From: Strigops habroptila
Lineage: Eukaryota > Chordata > Aves > Psittaciformes > Psittacidae
NCBI RefSeq assembly: GCF_004027225.2
Contig: NC_044302.2
Coordinates: forward strand, 39,848,510 to 39,912,509
Direction: 5' to 3'
DNA length: 64,000 nt
The stretch's first letter is position 1, and the number at the start of each line of letters is the position of its first letter. The translations under genes were made by a program, and so were the position numbers. Shown here piece after piece: positions 11,746 through 24,289 of this stretch. The notes under the pieces were generated by a model, which saw only the letters and a program-made list of their open reading frames with translations, did no database searches and was not told where the DNA came from.

Positions 11746-14460
11746 GTCAGTGAGAAGAGGTTTTAAGGTTTTGGGTTTTTTCTTCACCAAGAAGGACCTT
11801 TTATGATTTTTGTTTTTAACAAAAGTTCAGATCACCATTTTTACTGCAGCAGATTTTGAAAGTTCTTGGTGCTTTCTGTGACCAAAAGAGAGGACAATAT
11901 TTCAAACACATGATGCAGTAGTAATCAGACACCTCGTTTGGCTTATAAAATAAGGCAAGCACTTATCACAAAACTGCAAAAGTGGTCTTTACAACTTATA
12001 TAGTTAAGTTACAATTTTTATAGTTTATACAACTTATATAGTTTAACTATATAAGCTTATAACTTATATAGCTAAGATTCTGAAGTTAAAGCTTCAGTAT
12101 CTTAGTCACGTAGGGACGTCAGTTTACCAACTGAAATTTGTTTTTCAGAGTTATCTATTGGTTTTTTTCAGTTTATTAGTTTGTGTTCATCTTGATATAA
12201 AACATCATTTCAGTATGTTAGGGTTCAAAAGATTTTTATATTAAAAAAAAGAAAAGCAAAAAACAAAACCCAAAAAACCTCAAGTAAACTGAATCTCTGA
12301 AAGCTGCAGAAAAAAACGCATCAAAATTATACAGGCATCTGTCTATAGTGGCAATTTAGCTAAGACTGTGCTGGGCTTAACACTTGGTAAGACAGATAAG
12401 GACTCCTTTCTACACTTCAGAATCGAATTCTAACCTGATAGAAGTAATTTTCAGAACATTGCTGTCTTCCAGGAGTTTCTTTTAAAAATTAAATTCTTGA
12501 TTTGTATAAATCCATTTTCTAAAAGAATGATGTTTAAAGAAAAGAGGAATCAAAACAACAGTAGTGAAAGAAAAATTCATCCAGGACATTTATTTCTTCT
12601 AAAATTGTACTTGTATAAAATAACAAGCAGGTTCAGTAAATCCCATTTGTGTCTAAGTGAGAGCTGTTCACTGGTCGGTGACCAAAATCTCAAGTTCGTT
12701 ATAGCAGTATGTACTTCACACAGTTTAGAAAAAGTAGAAGCAAACATTCTAAATGTGGTCCTGAGAGATTAAAATTCAAAAGAGGTTCATCTCAAGAAAG
12801 AAATCCAGGGCTAAGCATACGTAATAGAAGGCCCTGAATATTATTATGAAGAGTAAAGCAAACATTTCAGAATCGTAAGTTAAATCTGTGATTGAATGAT
12901 TGGACATAGTTTTATCAATTATCATCCCATCTGATGATAAAATATTAATCCCTTTGTATTCTAGACTGTGGTGTCTTACAAGTCCCCTGCATGCCACTGC
13001 TGTTTGGAGCAAAACCTGTGACCCCATTTAAGAGGGGAAAGGGGAAAAGTTGCCAAATTTCTGGGATTTTGCCTGAACAGTAAAGGAATCCGAGAGTGTC
13101 TACTCATTAATGATAGGAAGGCTCAAAAGGCATATCAGCTAACCTTGCATAAGTATATTATATTTATTAAATATAGCTTTAAAAAGTAGGAAAAATACTT
13201 ACTTTTTGTTGTGTGACATACAATCTTGCATATAAGCAACCTTCTGTCTGCTTCAAAGGCATTTGCTGATTCGTTCCAGTACAGATAGAGAGAACTACTG
13301 TGAGATGCTGATTTCTTTCTCTAAAGGTCTGTTTTTTCTGACTTTAGTTCCTTTCTGTCAATGGAAGTTATGAAAGTGAAAAATGAAGTTTTAACCTTTA
13401 TGCGATGCTATGTAGGCTTTTTTCACTACATGGGGAGAAAACTCAGTGATTTCCCGATCAGCTCAGGCAGCTCCAGAGCAATTAGAAAGATGTCTCTCTC
13501 ATCACAATCATTCAAGAACATGCAAAACAGTATGTTAACTTGTGCTGATCTAGCTTCAGTTGTTGCTCAATTGTCCTTCTGAGATTGACTCTGAAAATTA
13601 AATTGGCGCAACTGTTAAGTGATGCATATGTATGTAGTAGCATATATGTTAAACATCATGGAGCAACATGATAAAAAAGAGCCTTGTGCATCAGAAGCCT
13701 AACTCTTATAAATTATTTTGAATTACTAGGGTGATTCTTGGCTGTTCTCCTTCCCCTGCACTTGCCTGACAAAGCATTGACTATGTCTGTTGCAGACAGT
13801 ATTTGAAGAAAGCCTGAAATGAAATTGCATTGAGAAATAACATACCTTCTATCACTGGCAAAGTTAAGACAAGCTGCATAGATCAACTTTTCTTTTGGGG
13901 AGATATAGTTCTTTAATGATAACTAATGGAAACTACTAAAAATTCAAAAACCCGAACAGGGTTGAAATAGTTAAGATTAAGACCTTTACATAATGCTGGC
14001 AAATGGAATATTTCAAGTTTGTTATATTACACAGAAAGAGTGTTACTGAGACATCAAGTGGGAGAGGAATTTCTATCTGACTTTTGTACTATGTGAAATG
14101 AATGATCATTTTGATCATATTGCATATAAATGATAAAGCGAAAACTGATTTGGGCACGTAAAGAAACAGTAGAAACACATGAAGTCATAGCCCTTCATTC
14201 CTTCTTACATTCGTTACAATCTTACATTCATTTCCCCAGCAGGCACATTCAGAGCAATAAAGAATATTACATTTTCCAACTAAGAAGGTGGTAACTGACT
14301 ACTTGCAAAATATAGACAGAACAACACTAAAGAAAGTAAAGTTTAACAGATACTAGGTTAAATTTCATATTATGGGAGTGGTCAAGCTTTCTCAGGCCAA
14401 GAAAAGAAAGCACACAATGTGTGTGAGAAAATACATAGCTGTGGCATCACTCATGGAATG
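11746..14460. other. Anonymous AT-rich DNA
   Basis: Apart from the palindromic cluster listed separately, nothing recognisable was found. Open frames are at most 91 codons and lack motifs. Confidence 0.5.
11993..12072. repeat. AT-rich cluster of ACTTATATAG repeats with a 23-bp palindrome
   Basis: The word AACTTATATAG occurs three times (near 11993, 12031 and 12062). The middle copy forms an inverted repeat with 11-bp arms, CTTATATAGTT (12033-12043) and AACTATATAAG (12045-12055), separated by one base. No coding capacity is seen. Confidence 0.75.
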
Positions 14461-14880
14461 AAGGGAGGAAGGGAGGGAGGAAGGGAAGGAGGGAGGAAGG
14501 GAAGGAGGGAGGGAGGGAGGGAGGGATGCAGGGAAGGGAGGAAGGGATGCAGGGATGGAGGACGGGAGGACGGGAGGACGGGAGGGAGGGAGGGAGAGAG
14601 GGAGGGAGGACGGGAGGTAGGGGGAGGGAGGGAGGGAGGGAGGAAGGGAGGAAGGGAGGAAGGGAGGAAGGGAGGAAGGGAGGAAGGGAGGAAGGAAGGA
14701 AGGAAGGAAGGAAGGAAGGAAGGAAGGAAGGAAGGAAGGAAGGAAGGAAGGAAGGAAGGAAGGAAGGAAGGAAGGAAGGAAGGAAGGAAGGAAGGAAGGA
14801 AGGAAGGAAGGAAGGAAGGAAGGAAGGAAGGAAGGAAGGAAGGAAGGAAGGAAGGAAGGAAGGAAGGAAGGAAGGAAAAA
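14461..14880 (+). repeat. Long polypurine microsatellite: GGGA/GGAGGAAG then (GGAA)n
   Basis: About 420 bases are nearly pure purine on the plus strand. The first part (14461-14640) is GGGAGG-rich with a few ATGC and ACGGG interruptions. The next (about 14641-14690) is a regular 8-bp AGGGAGGA unit. The rest (about 14690-14877) is an uninterrupted GGAA array of roughly 47 units. The graded change from imperfect to perfect units suggests expansion from the right-hand side. All long open frames here (Gly/Arg/Lys/Glu or Pro/Ser/Phe/Leu repeats) are artefacts of the period-4 sequence. Confidence 0.97.
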
Positions 14881-16874
14881 GACTGCACGACATTGATAAA
14901 GTTCTGTAATATAATGAATCAGGGAAAAAATATAAATTTTTGATCCCCCTTTCAGGAGTATTTACCTCAACATTCCTTTTGTGAGCTTAGGCTGAATTTA
15001 AATCAAGTGTTCACATACTATCTTTCATTTCACCAGGACTATTAACACAGTAGAGTTGTAAAAAATAACCAGTCCTACACCTGGAAATGCTTAAGTAACC
15101 GCAGTCCGTCTTGTTATATGAGTACTGCTTGTATAAGGGAAGACAATACACACAAGTAAAACTAAGGAGTGGATAAAAAGGCCAGAGTTTTTACGTTTTT
15201 AAAGACAAGAAAGCAGCTGAAATCCTTTGTTTTTAAGCATAACAAAATCCTTTTTCGCAGTGCATAAATTTAAAATACTCACTACCACCCCTGCATATTG
15301 TCAGACAAGTACATGTGTCAATATTGCAGCAATAAGTGTACATAATTGTTTGCAAAGGAGTGGGAGTTGTCACCAACCGCCACCTTAAATCCCTTGAAAA
15401 CAACATCAATTACTACCAAAGACTCTACAAAACAATTATATAATCCTATTTTAGTAAACAAAAATATTTTTGCCTCTTCTTGAGACATAATAAAAGAAAC
15501 TTTTGGGTCTGATAAAACGCTAAATTATAGATTTTCCTGATACTGCATCGGTTATGGCTACAGGAAGATAATCCTTCTTACTGCTACCAGTGAAATCCTG
15601 TGAGAAGATCCTCAACATGTACAGAATGTGTAAGACCTTTGAAAAATAGGCAACTAACTCTTTAAAATCTACTCAAGGGATAACATTTCAAGCTGCTACC
15701 TTTTGAAAAGAGTCAAGGTCCTCTTCTGCAGTTACTTATCACAGTTACATCTAGACCACCAACTACTAAAACTGATGTAAGGGCAAAAAGGCATAATGTA
15801 GCTTGTGTGAAAAAAGTGGCTTTCCAAAACACTATGCGATGTTTATCCAGTGAGCAGTTATCAGTACTACTGTTGCACCATATTCTTCATCAGTTGCACT
15901 GGAATAGGCACAGTTATTCACAGCCTAAGTAGGACTGCAATGCACAATGACAAGGAAACCAGCAAAAGTTCTGTTCTTCTGTAAGCTTACCTCATGCTCT
16001 GCCTTTTCTTTTTCTTCCTAGAGTACAAGCAATGAAAAAGCAGCATGTTTTCTCTGGTCTTCTTTTATTTTGTTTTTCTCCTTAAGAGAAAATAATTTTC
16101 GATGCTGACATACTGTTGGGATCACTTGTTATTAAAATAAACTTACAAAGTAATGTCAGCCACTATAAATGCAATAGGAGAAGAAGATAAAGAGGTGGGC
16201 AGGTGGAAAAGAATATCTGATATGAACGATGCAGTTGAACATGTGCTTATATAAATTTATTCTTTTGTTTATTAAGAAAAATGTTAGTGTTTGGAGATTA
16301 TAGTCCCAATTCCTTACCATCTAAATCTATTTTTTGCCCTGCTTCTTTTAAAGATAATGCTAAAATATTGAATTGTTAATAGGATATTACACTTTGCTTT
16401 CATGTCATCAAAGCTCTTCATTGGTTTGCATTGCTCTGGTAGTTCACATGAAATATTGCCTTTTAATGGAAGGAAATATTTGTAACCTACATTTGTGGGA
16501 GGGATAATGTTGTTTGAATGAAGAAATAATTTTGTAAGAATTAATAGTCTGTACATTAAAAAAAATGGACAAGCCAAGAAGCTTGAAGACCCATGCTCAT
16601 TTTATGCTAATAATTTTTCTGCAACTCTGATATCTCTATTAAATTTTTGTTAATTTAGAAATATGTTTCCCCTTACAAAGATAACTAAAACTCTAATTAG
16701 AAGCAGATTCTGGTTCAGATTTCTGGTAACTCTGGAAGCAGAAATCGCTCATTACAAAAGTGTTGACTTTTTACAAGATTATTGCAAGACTTACTAGCAA
16801 AAAAGACTACATACGTCTTTTGTCTTAGCAGGACTTGTAATTGCAATTAAACTGGATAATCTTTTACTGGACTC
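14881..16874. other. Anonymous AT-rich DNA
   Basis: No gene, repeat or element could be recognised. The longest open frame is under 90 codons. Confidence 0.5.
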
Positions 16875-17010
16875 TGTATTGGGTTTGCATGGAAAAGTTC
16901 TTGTAAAGGGGGGGCTACAGAGGTGGGATCTGTGAGAAGCTGCTAGAAGCTTCCCTCATGCCCAATAGAGCAAATGCAAGCCAGCATCATGCCAATAATT
17001 CTTCCTCACC
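16875..17010 (+). mobile_element. Truncated head of a family-B LTR
   Basis: It starts TGTATTGGGTTTGCATGG and continues with a G-rich run, then GTGAGAAGCTGCTAGAAGCTTCCC and an AGAGCAAATGCAAGCCAGC-type segment. These blocks are the counterpart, in the same order, of the 5' end of the LTR at 4319-5404 read on its minus strand. The remaining ~900 bp of that LTR is not present downstream. Confidence 0.6.
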
Positions 17011-19589
17011 TTTTACTGCCGATCTACTGGAGAATTCACTTCAGGGAAAGATTAATTTAAAAATTCCCAAAATAGCTAGTATCCCAGAAGCTTGAAAATT
17101 AAGGGACTGCAAATAGATTTTTATGAATCAAATAAGAGCCTGAGCTGCTGTAAATGGATAACAAAAACTGCATATCCTATTAATGCGGTGTGACTACAAA
17201 AAGTAGAATGAAGCATACAGAAAGCTGGACAATTTATATAATTTTGGGAACCAATATGATTGAGAAGCTTGTTAGAAGTGTGATATGAGCTTTTAAAATT
17301 GTTTTTGTTTTGGAAAAATTAAAAAGGAAAATGCAGTTTGATTTGAACTCATCTACTGACTCTTTTTCTCTCTACTGTGAGTGACTCACATAACACAAAA
17401 ATCAGAGCATGAGACGGCAGCATGGCTTCTAAGGCAGGTGCCTGATAGGTGTTCGAGGACAGTAAGAGGAGACATTTTAGCAAGAAATTTGGGGATCTAG
17501 GGCAGGATCCAAGACAGCTCTTCTCCAGCCTTTTAAAACGATGATGTAAATTCATTAAGATTAAGCTGGGGCAAATATTGCATCAAATATGCTATGGCCC
17601 CATGTTCTGCCATGCAAGATCTAAGGACAAGCTATAAAGTTACAGCCTATATCTCTAGATAAGAGAACATGCTCACCTGGGAACAAAAGTGCCTTCCTTT
17701 ATCTTCCCTTCACTCCTGTGACACATATATGTGTGATATACATCAAGAATTCTGCAATACAAGTAAATGGAGGAAATAGTTTCTAATTGTGCTTTTTCTT
17801 CAGAGATGAAAATTAAACCCTTTTAGTTTCAGAACAGACTTTATGAAAAATCAAACTGATGTACAAAATGACAGAAGATACATGTAGGTAATATCTTTTT
17901 CTTTTATGCTTTTTCCCAGCAGAATATCACAACCTATATGGTATTCTACTATACTTAGCAACATATCATACCTTTAAGAAATTGATGTTTCAAACTGATT
18001 CTGCCTAGCATTCTGACAATATTCTTTCCTAGCACCAGAAAGGAGAAAAAGGTATCTGACAAAAAGCCAGTACAGTCCCTCTGTAAAGACTGAGAGCATC
18101 ACTTTAAGAGGAAAATGGTTGTCTGAAGTTAATGTAGTATTCAATATAAATTAATTAGAAAAGCACAGATAAAATAGACATATATGGAAAATAAGAAAAA
18201 AGAAAAAATACATCAACAAGATCCACTATTACGTGAGAGGGCAAGATTTGTATGATCACCATTTCCTACTCCTTTTTCTTTTAAACATATGTATTCTGTA
18301 TTTGTCAGTTATTCTCCCAAGACAGTTCTTGTTTCCATTAATTTCCATTCTTTATGATTTCTCCCATATTAACAACTAACTCCAACATTTGTCACTATTG
18401 CTAACCAGAGTGTTCTCAAGGATGACAGAGCTACACACAGCTACAGCTACAGATCTCAGCTTTCTTCTGCATGTGCAACAAAACAAGCAATACCAGAGGC
18501 AGCACGTTGACTGCATACTCAGATACTGTCATGGCCCAGAGCAGATGCCTCTGCCAGCAGTTTGGCTACACTGGTTTTTTGCTGCTCCTGATCTTGTTTG
18601 CCAGCTCAGGTTTCCAGCTTGACTCTGGCCCAGCTCCATCAGCATCACCTCGCCATGGGAACAGGGAGCTGCCCCTTCTTCCTGCCCTGCACCCTGGCTG
18701 GCAAGACCCTACCCTGTCAGCCTGGAGATTATACTGTGCCTCACACCCCAGCTGGCCCTTGTTGCACCCTGACAGCCAGACCGAAAGTCTTTAAATGTTT
18801 GCATCCCAGTGCCTGAAAAAAACCCCATGTTTAAGTTTTGCCTGTGCTCATTCTTTTCAAGTTGTACTTTTCACTGGTGTTTGCAGGACTTTCAAAGACT
18901 ACAGTAGAGAATACAACATTTGCATATTGAAAGAAAGAAAAAAAAAAGGGGGCAATAATCAGTGGTTCTACTTACATTTGCCTGAATTTCAAGCTATGAA
19001 TTCAGTGGTGGGTGGTAGAAGTTAGTGTCCCCAGAAGCATCTATCTTAAAAAAACCTTTATGTTCTCAATAGTTTTCTAAACCCATCATCATTAAAAAAA
19101 AACCACAAAAAAAACCCCAAAGAAAACACAAACCAATTAAACTTGAGCTCATCTCAATTTACAGCTGCTATTTGTTTGGAAAAATTATTATTTAATTATT
19201 AATGTGTTGCTGTCACTCTTAGAACACACAAGTTGAAGCTATAGCATTGCCACAAGCATCAGTCTGTCACTCAATTCATACCTTTCATACATACAATGAG
19301 TTTCACTAAGAAGTCATTTTCCTAGTTGTTAACAAGTACAAGAAAGGAAAAGTTTTTTGGGTATATCTCCTCTACATTCCCTTCCCTCTCCCTCCGCCCC
19401 CATTCTACACTAGGATAAAATTGGGACCTTAACAAATAAGTGTAAGGTTCTGGTTAAAGTTCATCATCTAAAACAGAGCAAAGCAGAGACTAAAATGTGG
19501 TTCCATGTGTTCAAGCTGAGTACCTGACTGAGAGCATAATCACATTTTAAGAGACCTTTGTTTGCTTCAGACTGCCAGTGATTGGTAGG
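17011..19589. other. Anonymous DNA with one GC-rich patch
   Basis: The region is mostly AT-rich. A patch at about 18525-18790 is distinctly GC- and CT-rich and holds overlapping open frames of 72-107 codons, none with a recognisable domain. No element was identified. Confidence 0.5.
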
Positions 19590-20105
19590 ACTGTGAAAAA
19601 TTCTGGGCCCATCATTACAAGAAATACATTGAGATATCTGGATATTCTGTAGCATATCCAAAAAAAAGCAATGAAAATGGTGAAGGGTCTGGAGGACAAG
19701 TCTTTTGAGGAGCAGCTGAGGAAACTGGGCTTGTTTAGTCTGGAGAAAAGGAGTAGAGACCTTATGGATCTCTGCAACTACCTGAAAAGAGGTTGTAGCG
19801 AGATATGCATTCATCATTTCTCCCAAGTAGAAAGCAATAAGATGAGAGGAAATGGACTAAAGTTGCTCTATTGGAGGTTTAGATTGGATATTAGGAAAAA
19901 TTTCTTCACAGAATGGGTTGTCAAGCAATGGAACAGGCTGACCAGAGAAGTGGTGGAATCAGCATCCCTGGAGGTATTTAAAAGACATGTAGATGTGCCA
20001 TTTAGGGACATGGTTTAGTGGTAGATTTGGCAGTGTTAGATTAATGGTTGGGCTCGATGATCTTAAAGGTCTTTTCAAACCTAAAAAATTCTATGATTCT
20101 ATATA
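19590..20105 (+). mobile_element. CR1 LINE, 3' end (5'-truncated)
   Basis: The sequence follows the 3' part of CR1. It begins in the C-terminal coding tail (GAAAATGGTGAAGGGTCTGG, then CTGGAGAAAAGGAG and ATTAGGAAAAATTTCTTCAC). The 3' UTR follows (GGTTGGGCTCGATGATCTTAAAGG), and it ends in the family's short tandem tail ATTCTATGATTCTATA. The 115-codon open frame at 19671-20018 is a relic of the RT-side ORF, without the catalytic core. Truncation at the 5' end is normal for CR1 insertions. Decay is moderate. Confidence 0.9.
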
Positions 20106-21783
20106 AAATACAGAACTGTTGCTGCTTTTATGATCTGCAACTTTGTTGTGAAATTGTAGCACTTTTTATTTAGGAATAATAGTACAAATAACAAACATTT
20201 ATTTTAATGCCACATCCAAAGAAAGATGTTTTGTGTGCTCATCAAGGAGAAAACAATCCAAAATTACATATTCCAGGAAAGGTATTTTAACCAATGGTAC
20301 TGCATTTAAAAATAAACAGAGACATGGATACCTATTTGGGAGACAACAAAGCATTGCTTCTTCTGTCAGGTTTAACTGCTGCTACAATCTTAAAACTTTT
20401 TTTCCTTAAAAAATTATAGAGATAAAATGAAGCAGGAAAGAGGGTTTTTTTCGTCTTCAAAGGAATGTTCTTTCCCTAATGGAAGCACATTGCTCTCATT
20501 AATGTAAGTGGGAGTTAACCACAGAAAGGAAAGGAAAAGCTTTTCAGAGTATACAGACATAAATATACTTAAGGTGGACATATGCTGACAATGCCCTATT
20601 TTAAATCATTCTTGAATTTGAGTCATACCTGTTAATGTTCCCAGACTTGAATTAATTTTAAACTCAGTGTATGCTGTTATTAAAGTGCTGTCAGTGTATG
20701 TAGTGCACACACGACAAAGGAAAACAAGTTTCTCAAGAAACGTGTAATACAAGAAACAATTTACTATGACAAAGTGTGCCAAAATTGTAACCCTTACTTG
20801 TTGAGTAACCCCAGTGATTTCAATTCATGAGAAGGATAGTAACCCAACGGTGCTAGAATCAAGACTTCTATAAAAAGAGTGGCATGCTTACAGAATGGGA
20901 AAGGGAGAAGAAGTAGCACTGTTTCTAGTTTGCAGATTTTACTTTTTTCTTTATTTACAACTTTTGCATTCTACCAATTCCATAGCGCGAAAGTTTAGAA
21001 AACTTAAATAAAAAGTAAAGAGAGAATTGATAATATAATAGAAGAAATAAAGACATGAAAAACTGGTGGATAAGAAAGTCGAAATTTTTTAAAGATAAAT
21101 TAGTTTTGCTGTTCTTACTGACAAGAGCTGTGAGCTGAAATTCAAGCTGCTTGAGTAGCTTGAGCTGAAAAAATATTACCTGTCCTTTTAGATTTATCTC
21201 ACTACTATTTCCACACTTTGTCAAAATGTCTTCCAATCCCAGATTAGCTTCCTAGAGGAAAAAAAGTCACTTTTCCAGCAACCCAACTTTGACAGATTAC
21301 TGATACGTTTCACGTAAGGAGAAAATATTTCCACTTTAATTCCTTATTTTAAGTTTGATGGCACCCTTCAGTGTTGGAAGTAACTGTTTTTGTAGTGCAT
21401 CTTTTCAAATGTAAATTATTAAAATTTGTTTAGTATTAATGCTAAATTTAGCTCTCCCAAATTATTTAAATGGCTACATGATTCATATTTAATCATTCTC
21501 ACAGCTTCACCTCTAGGAAATATTACATTTTACCTGCAAGGTGTTTCACATTTTGCACTGAGGTTATTAGATGGATTCATAAGAAACGGTGTAAATACGC
21601 CTTGTTTCTTCATTGCCTAAGACCAGACACTTTCTCAAAAAGGATATTAAAAGATCAGGAGGCAACATGAAAAAAAAAAGCAGGATATAGAGGAGATGCT
21701 ACAAAAATCAATTGAAGACTGCAACTTTTTGCTTAGAAAGGAGAAAAATAAAAAGAGATCTTTTTCAAATTGATTTGATTTTT
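20106..21783. other. Anonymous AT-rich DNA
   Basis: Nothing recognisable was found; the longest open frame is 93 codons without motifs. Confidence 0.5.
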
Positions 21784-21927
21784 GATATTTGAAAGTGACA
21801 TAATTCTAATTTATATAAGAGATTTAATTATCAGGACATGGAGAATGACTTTGCTGGTAGCAGCTGGGCCTGCCTTCTGTTTGGTCCTTATGAACTGGCT
21901 GCATATTGGTACAAATGGCAGATTAAA
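21784..21927 (+). repeat. 144-bp direct repeat, copy 1
   Basis: The block starting GATATTTGAAAGTGACATAA and ending GGCAGATTAAA recurs at 23070-23213. I count two mismatches in 144 bases. The two copies are 1,286 bp apart start to start, in the same orientation. It contains a short open frame in both copies, but the frame depends on flanking DNA that differs. Confidence 0.95.
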
Positions 21928-23069
21928 GTACGTTTCAAGATTTCAGCATGTAAAATTAATTTAACAGATAGTGGTGTCATGGGTTAATACCTTTATTGTT
22001 CTGGCATGTAGAAAATATTGTTAATGATTCCCCAGGCATTTTCAAGCCCCATCCTCGTTACTTACAGGTAACAGTGATGTAAATGATGTTGGCATTTTAC
22101 TTTACTGAGTCACAATACAGGAAAAAAATATCATGTCCTCTCTAGAGGAGGAGATCTAACTGCCCGGTCAGTGTATAAGACAAGATAGAAACCACACCTA
22201 TACTCTTTTCCTAGGCAAAGGTTCCAAGAAAGTTATTTGATCACTGGATCACTGAGTAGTTTGTTAAATCATTCCCTGAAGTTCCCTTTCATTTCTGTAA
22301 CTGTCAAGTAGTAAATGGTTATGACAGATATGAAATTGCTGAGAATATTTTATGCTGACTGGACAGACGTGGTGCTTACTATATCATAGTTTTTAATTTA
22401 AAATTGACAAGAAGAGGAAATATAAGCAAGAACATAAGTAAATAAGGCAAAATAATTTTACTCAGTCTTCATTAGTACTTCAGAAAACTCATAAGTGGGA
22501 GGAGGAGAAGGTGGAGGCAGTAAAGTGCTAAGGGAATTTAAACAAATGCAACAAGTTTACCCATTCCAAGTGAAGACATATTTCCTAAGGTACTATTAGT
22601 GGAAACCCATCTGGCAAAAATACATACACAGATGTTTCAGGAAGCCTATTTTCACTGCTTTAGGGAAGAGGGCTTTAATACAGCTCAATATGAGCATGTT
22701 GGTTTAAAATTTTTTACTTGCTTTTGGTTTTGTTCTTCCTTCAAAAAAAAAAAAAAAAAAAAAAAAAGCGTTTAATTTCACAAAGTTCCTATTCCTACAG
22801 AAAGGAATTCCTAAAATTCCTAAAGAAAAGCTCTCATATGCTAATCCCAGTTGAGCATGCTTGATACCATAGGTCAAGAAGTAAATGAGTGAGGTGGTGG
22901 TAGCAGTGGAAGTCCTTCCTTTGAAGGACTCAGCAGGATATGGAAAACTCGTAAGTATCCTGACATCTGTAAAGACAAGAGATAAACATGTAAGTCTATC
23001 CGATTAAGTATTAAAATCTTAACAGATGTCTTCCACTTCAGACAGGAATCTTAATTTATTGGTCCATGG
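21928..23069. other. Unique spacer between the 144-bp repeats
   Basis: AT-rich sequence with no element recognised. A poly-A of 25 lies at 22743-22767, a possible retroposon tail, but no element body is visible next to it. Confidence 0.5.
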
Positions 23070-23213
23070 GATATTTGAAAGTGACATAATTCTAATTTAT
23101 ATAAGAGATTTAATTATCAGGACATGAAGAATGACTTTGTTGGTAGCAGCTGGGCCTGCCTTCTGTTTGGTCCTTATGAACTGGCTGCATATTGGTACAA
23201 ATGGCAGATTAAA
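23070..23213 (+). repeat. 144-bp direct repeat, copy 2
   Basis: Second copy of the block at 21784-21927, differing by an A for G (ATGAAGAATG) and a T for C (CTTTGTTGG). Sequence identity stops abruptly at both ends. Confidence 0.95.
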
Positions 23214-24130
23214 ACACCAACAGAGCACCCTCTACATGGTATATATGCTGTCAGATTGCTTCATTTATTGTTCCACTTCAAGGCCTATTCTTACAATAAT
23301 ACACATTGTATATACCTTAGTTTCTTCCTGTGTTTCAGTGTGGATCACATCATTTATTCCCTCTCTTTAATATGGTTATGGAACACGGGCTAATTCATTC
23401 TGATTCCATTCAGTATATTCAGGTGCAGACTGGTCTGCACAATTTACTCAAGGGACCACAACTCTGTGCCTCATAATGAAGACAACATAAACATTAATAT
23501 TTTGAAAAGTGTGCTAGACCTAGAAAAATATACTGTACTAGACTATAGCCTAGTGGTCAGACCTTTGTATGCAAAGATCAAGTTGACTTCAGATCTCCTC
23601 TGATAGAGAGAATAGGTGAATCTGCATTCCTACACCTTGGTTGGCCTATTCAAAGACAGCACCAGTATTTCACATCATGTGGACGTTCAAATACTGGGCA
23701 TTCAAATACTTTTTTTCCCACACAGATTTGACAAACCTTATAAACATAAGGATAAATTTGAAATAATCAAAATTACTTCTTGGTTGTTAAAGTTTGGTTT
23801 TGGTTTTGATTTTGTTGAGATTTTTTCAATCAACACATGCAATAGTATGAACACTCTTTTTTTTCCACCTGTTATTTTCATTAAGTGACTTTTCATTCTG
23901 CTTGTCAAATAGATAATAAGAAAAAATGTAATCTCAAAGTTCAGAATTCCATCATCCAGCATTTTTAATTTTCTGTGAACTTTCTCTCTCTTAACTTGAC
24001 ATTGTTACTTCAAATAAACTAATCCTCTAGTACCTTTTTCCGGTTAATCCAAATACTGAAAAAGAAAATAAAATCCACTGCTACACCCAAGTAGTTACTA
24101 ATATTTTGTTCTGTCCAAATACTTTATCTA
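23214..24130. other. Anonymous AT-rich DNA
   Basis: No gene or element recognised; open frames are at most 90 codons. Confidence 0.5.
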
Positions 24131-24289
24131 TCACAGAAGCTTCGAACTGTTTAGGTTGGAAGGGAACTCTGGATACCATCTGATCCAGCCACGCAGCTCA
24201 AGCAGAGTCATTCACAGCTGGTTCTCCAGGACCAGGTACAGTCAGGTTTCAAGTATTTCCAAGGAGGGAGACTTCACAACCTCTCGGAG
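24131..24289 (-). mobile_element. CR1 LINE fragment, 3'-terminal side of a split copy
   Basis: Read on the minus strand this is the CR1 3' end, with landmarks TTTAGGTTGGAAGGGAACTC, CATCTGATCCAGCCA and GACTTCACAACCTCTC. The rest of the same copy resumes at 24859, after the inserted LTR. Confidence 0.8.

Noticed and set aside
14419..14943. Long open frames of 127-174 codons on both strands
   Set aside because: They arise from the period-4 purine microsatellite, which is stop-free in several frames; the products are simple Gly/Arg/Lys/Glu or Pro/Ser/Phe/Leu repeats.
19671..20018. 115-codon open frame as a host gene
   Set aside because: It lies wholly inside the CR1 3' end and is a relic of the LINE ORF.
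22743..22767. Poly-A run as the tail of a processed pseudogene
   Set aside because: No gene-like sequence precedes it and no flanking duplication is evident.
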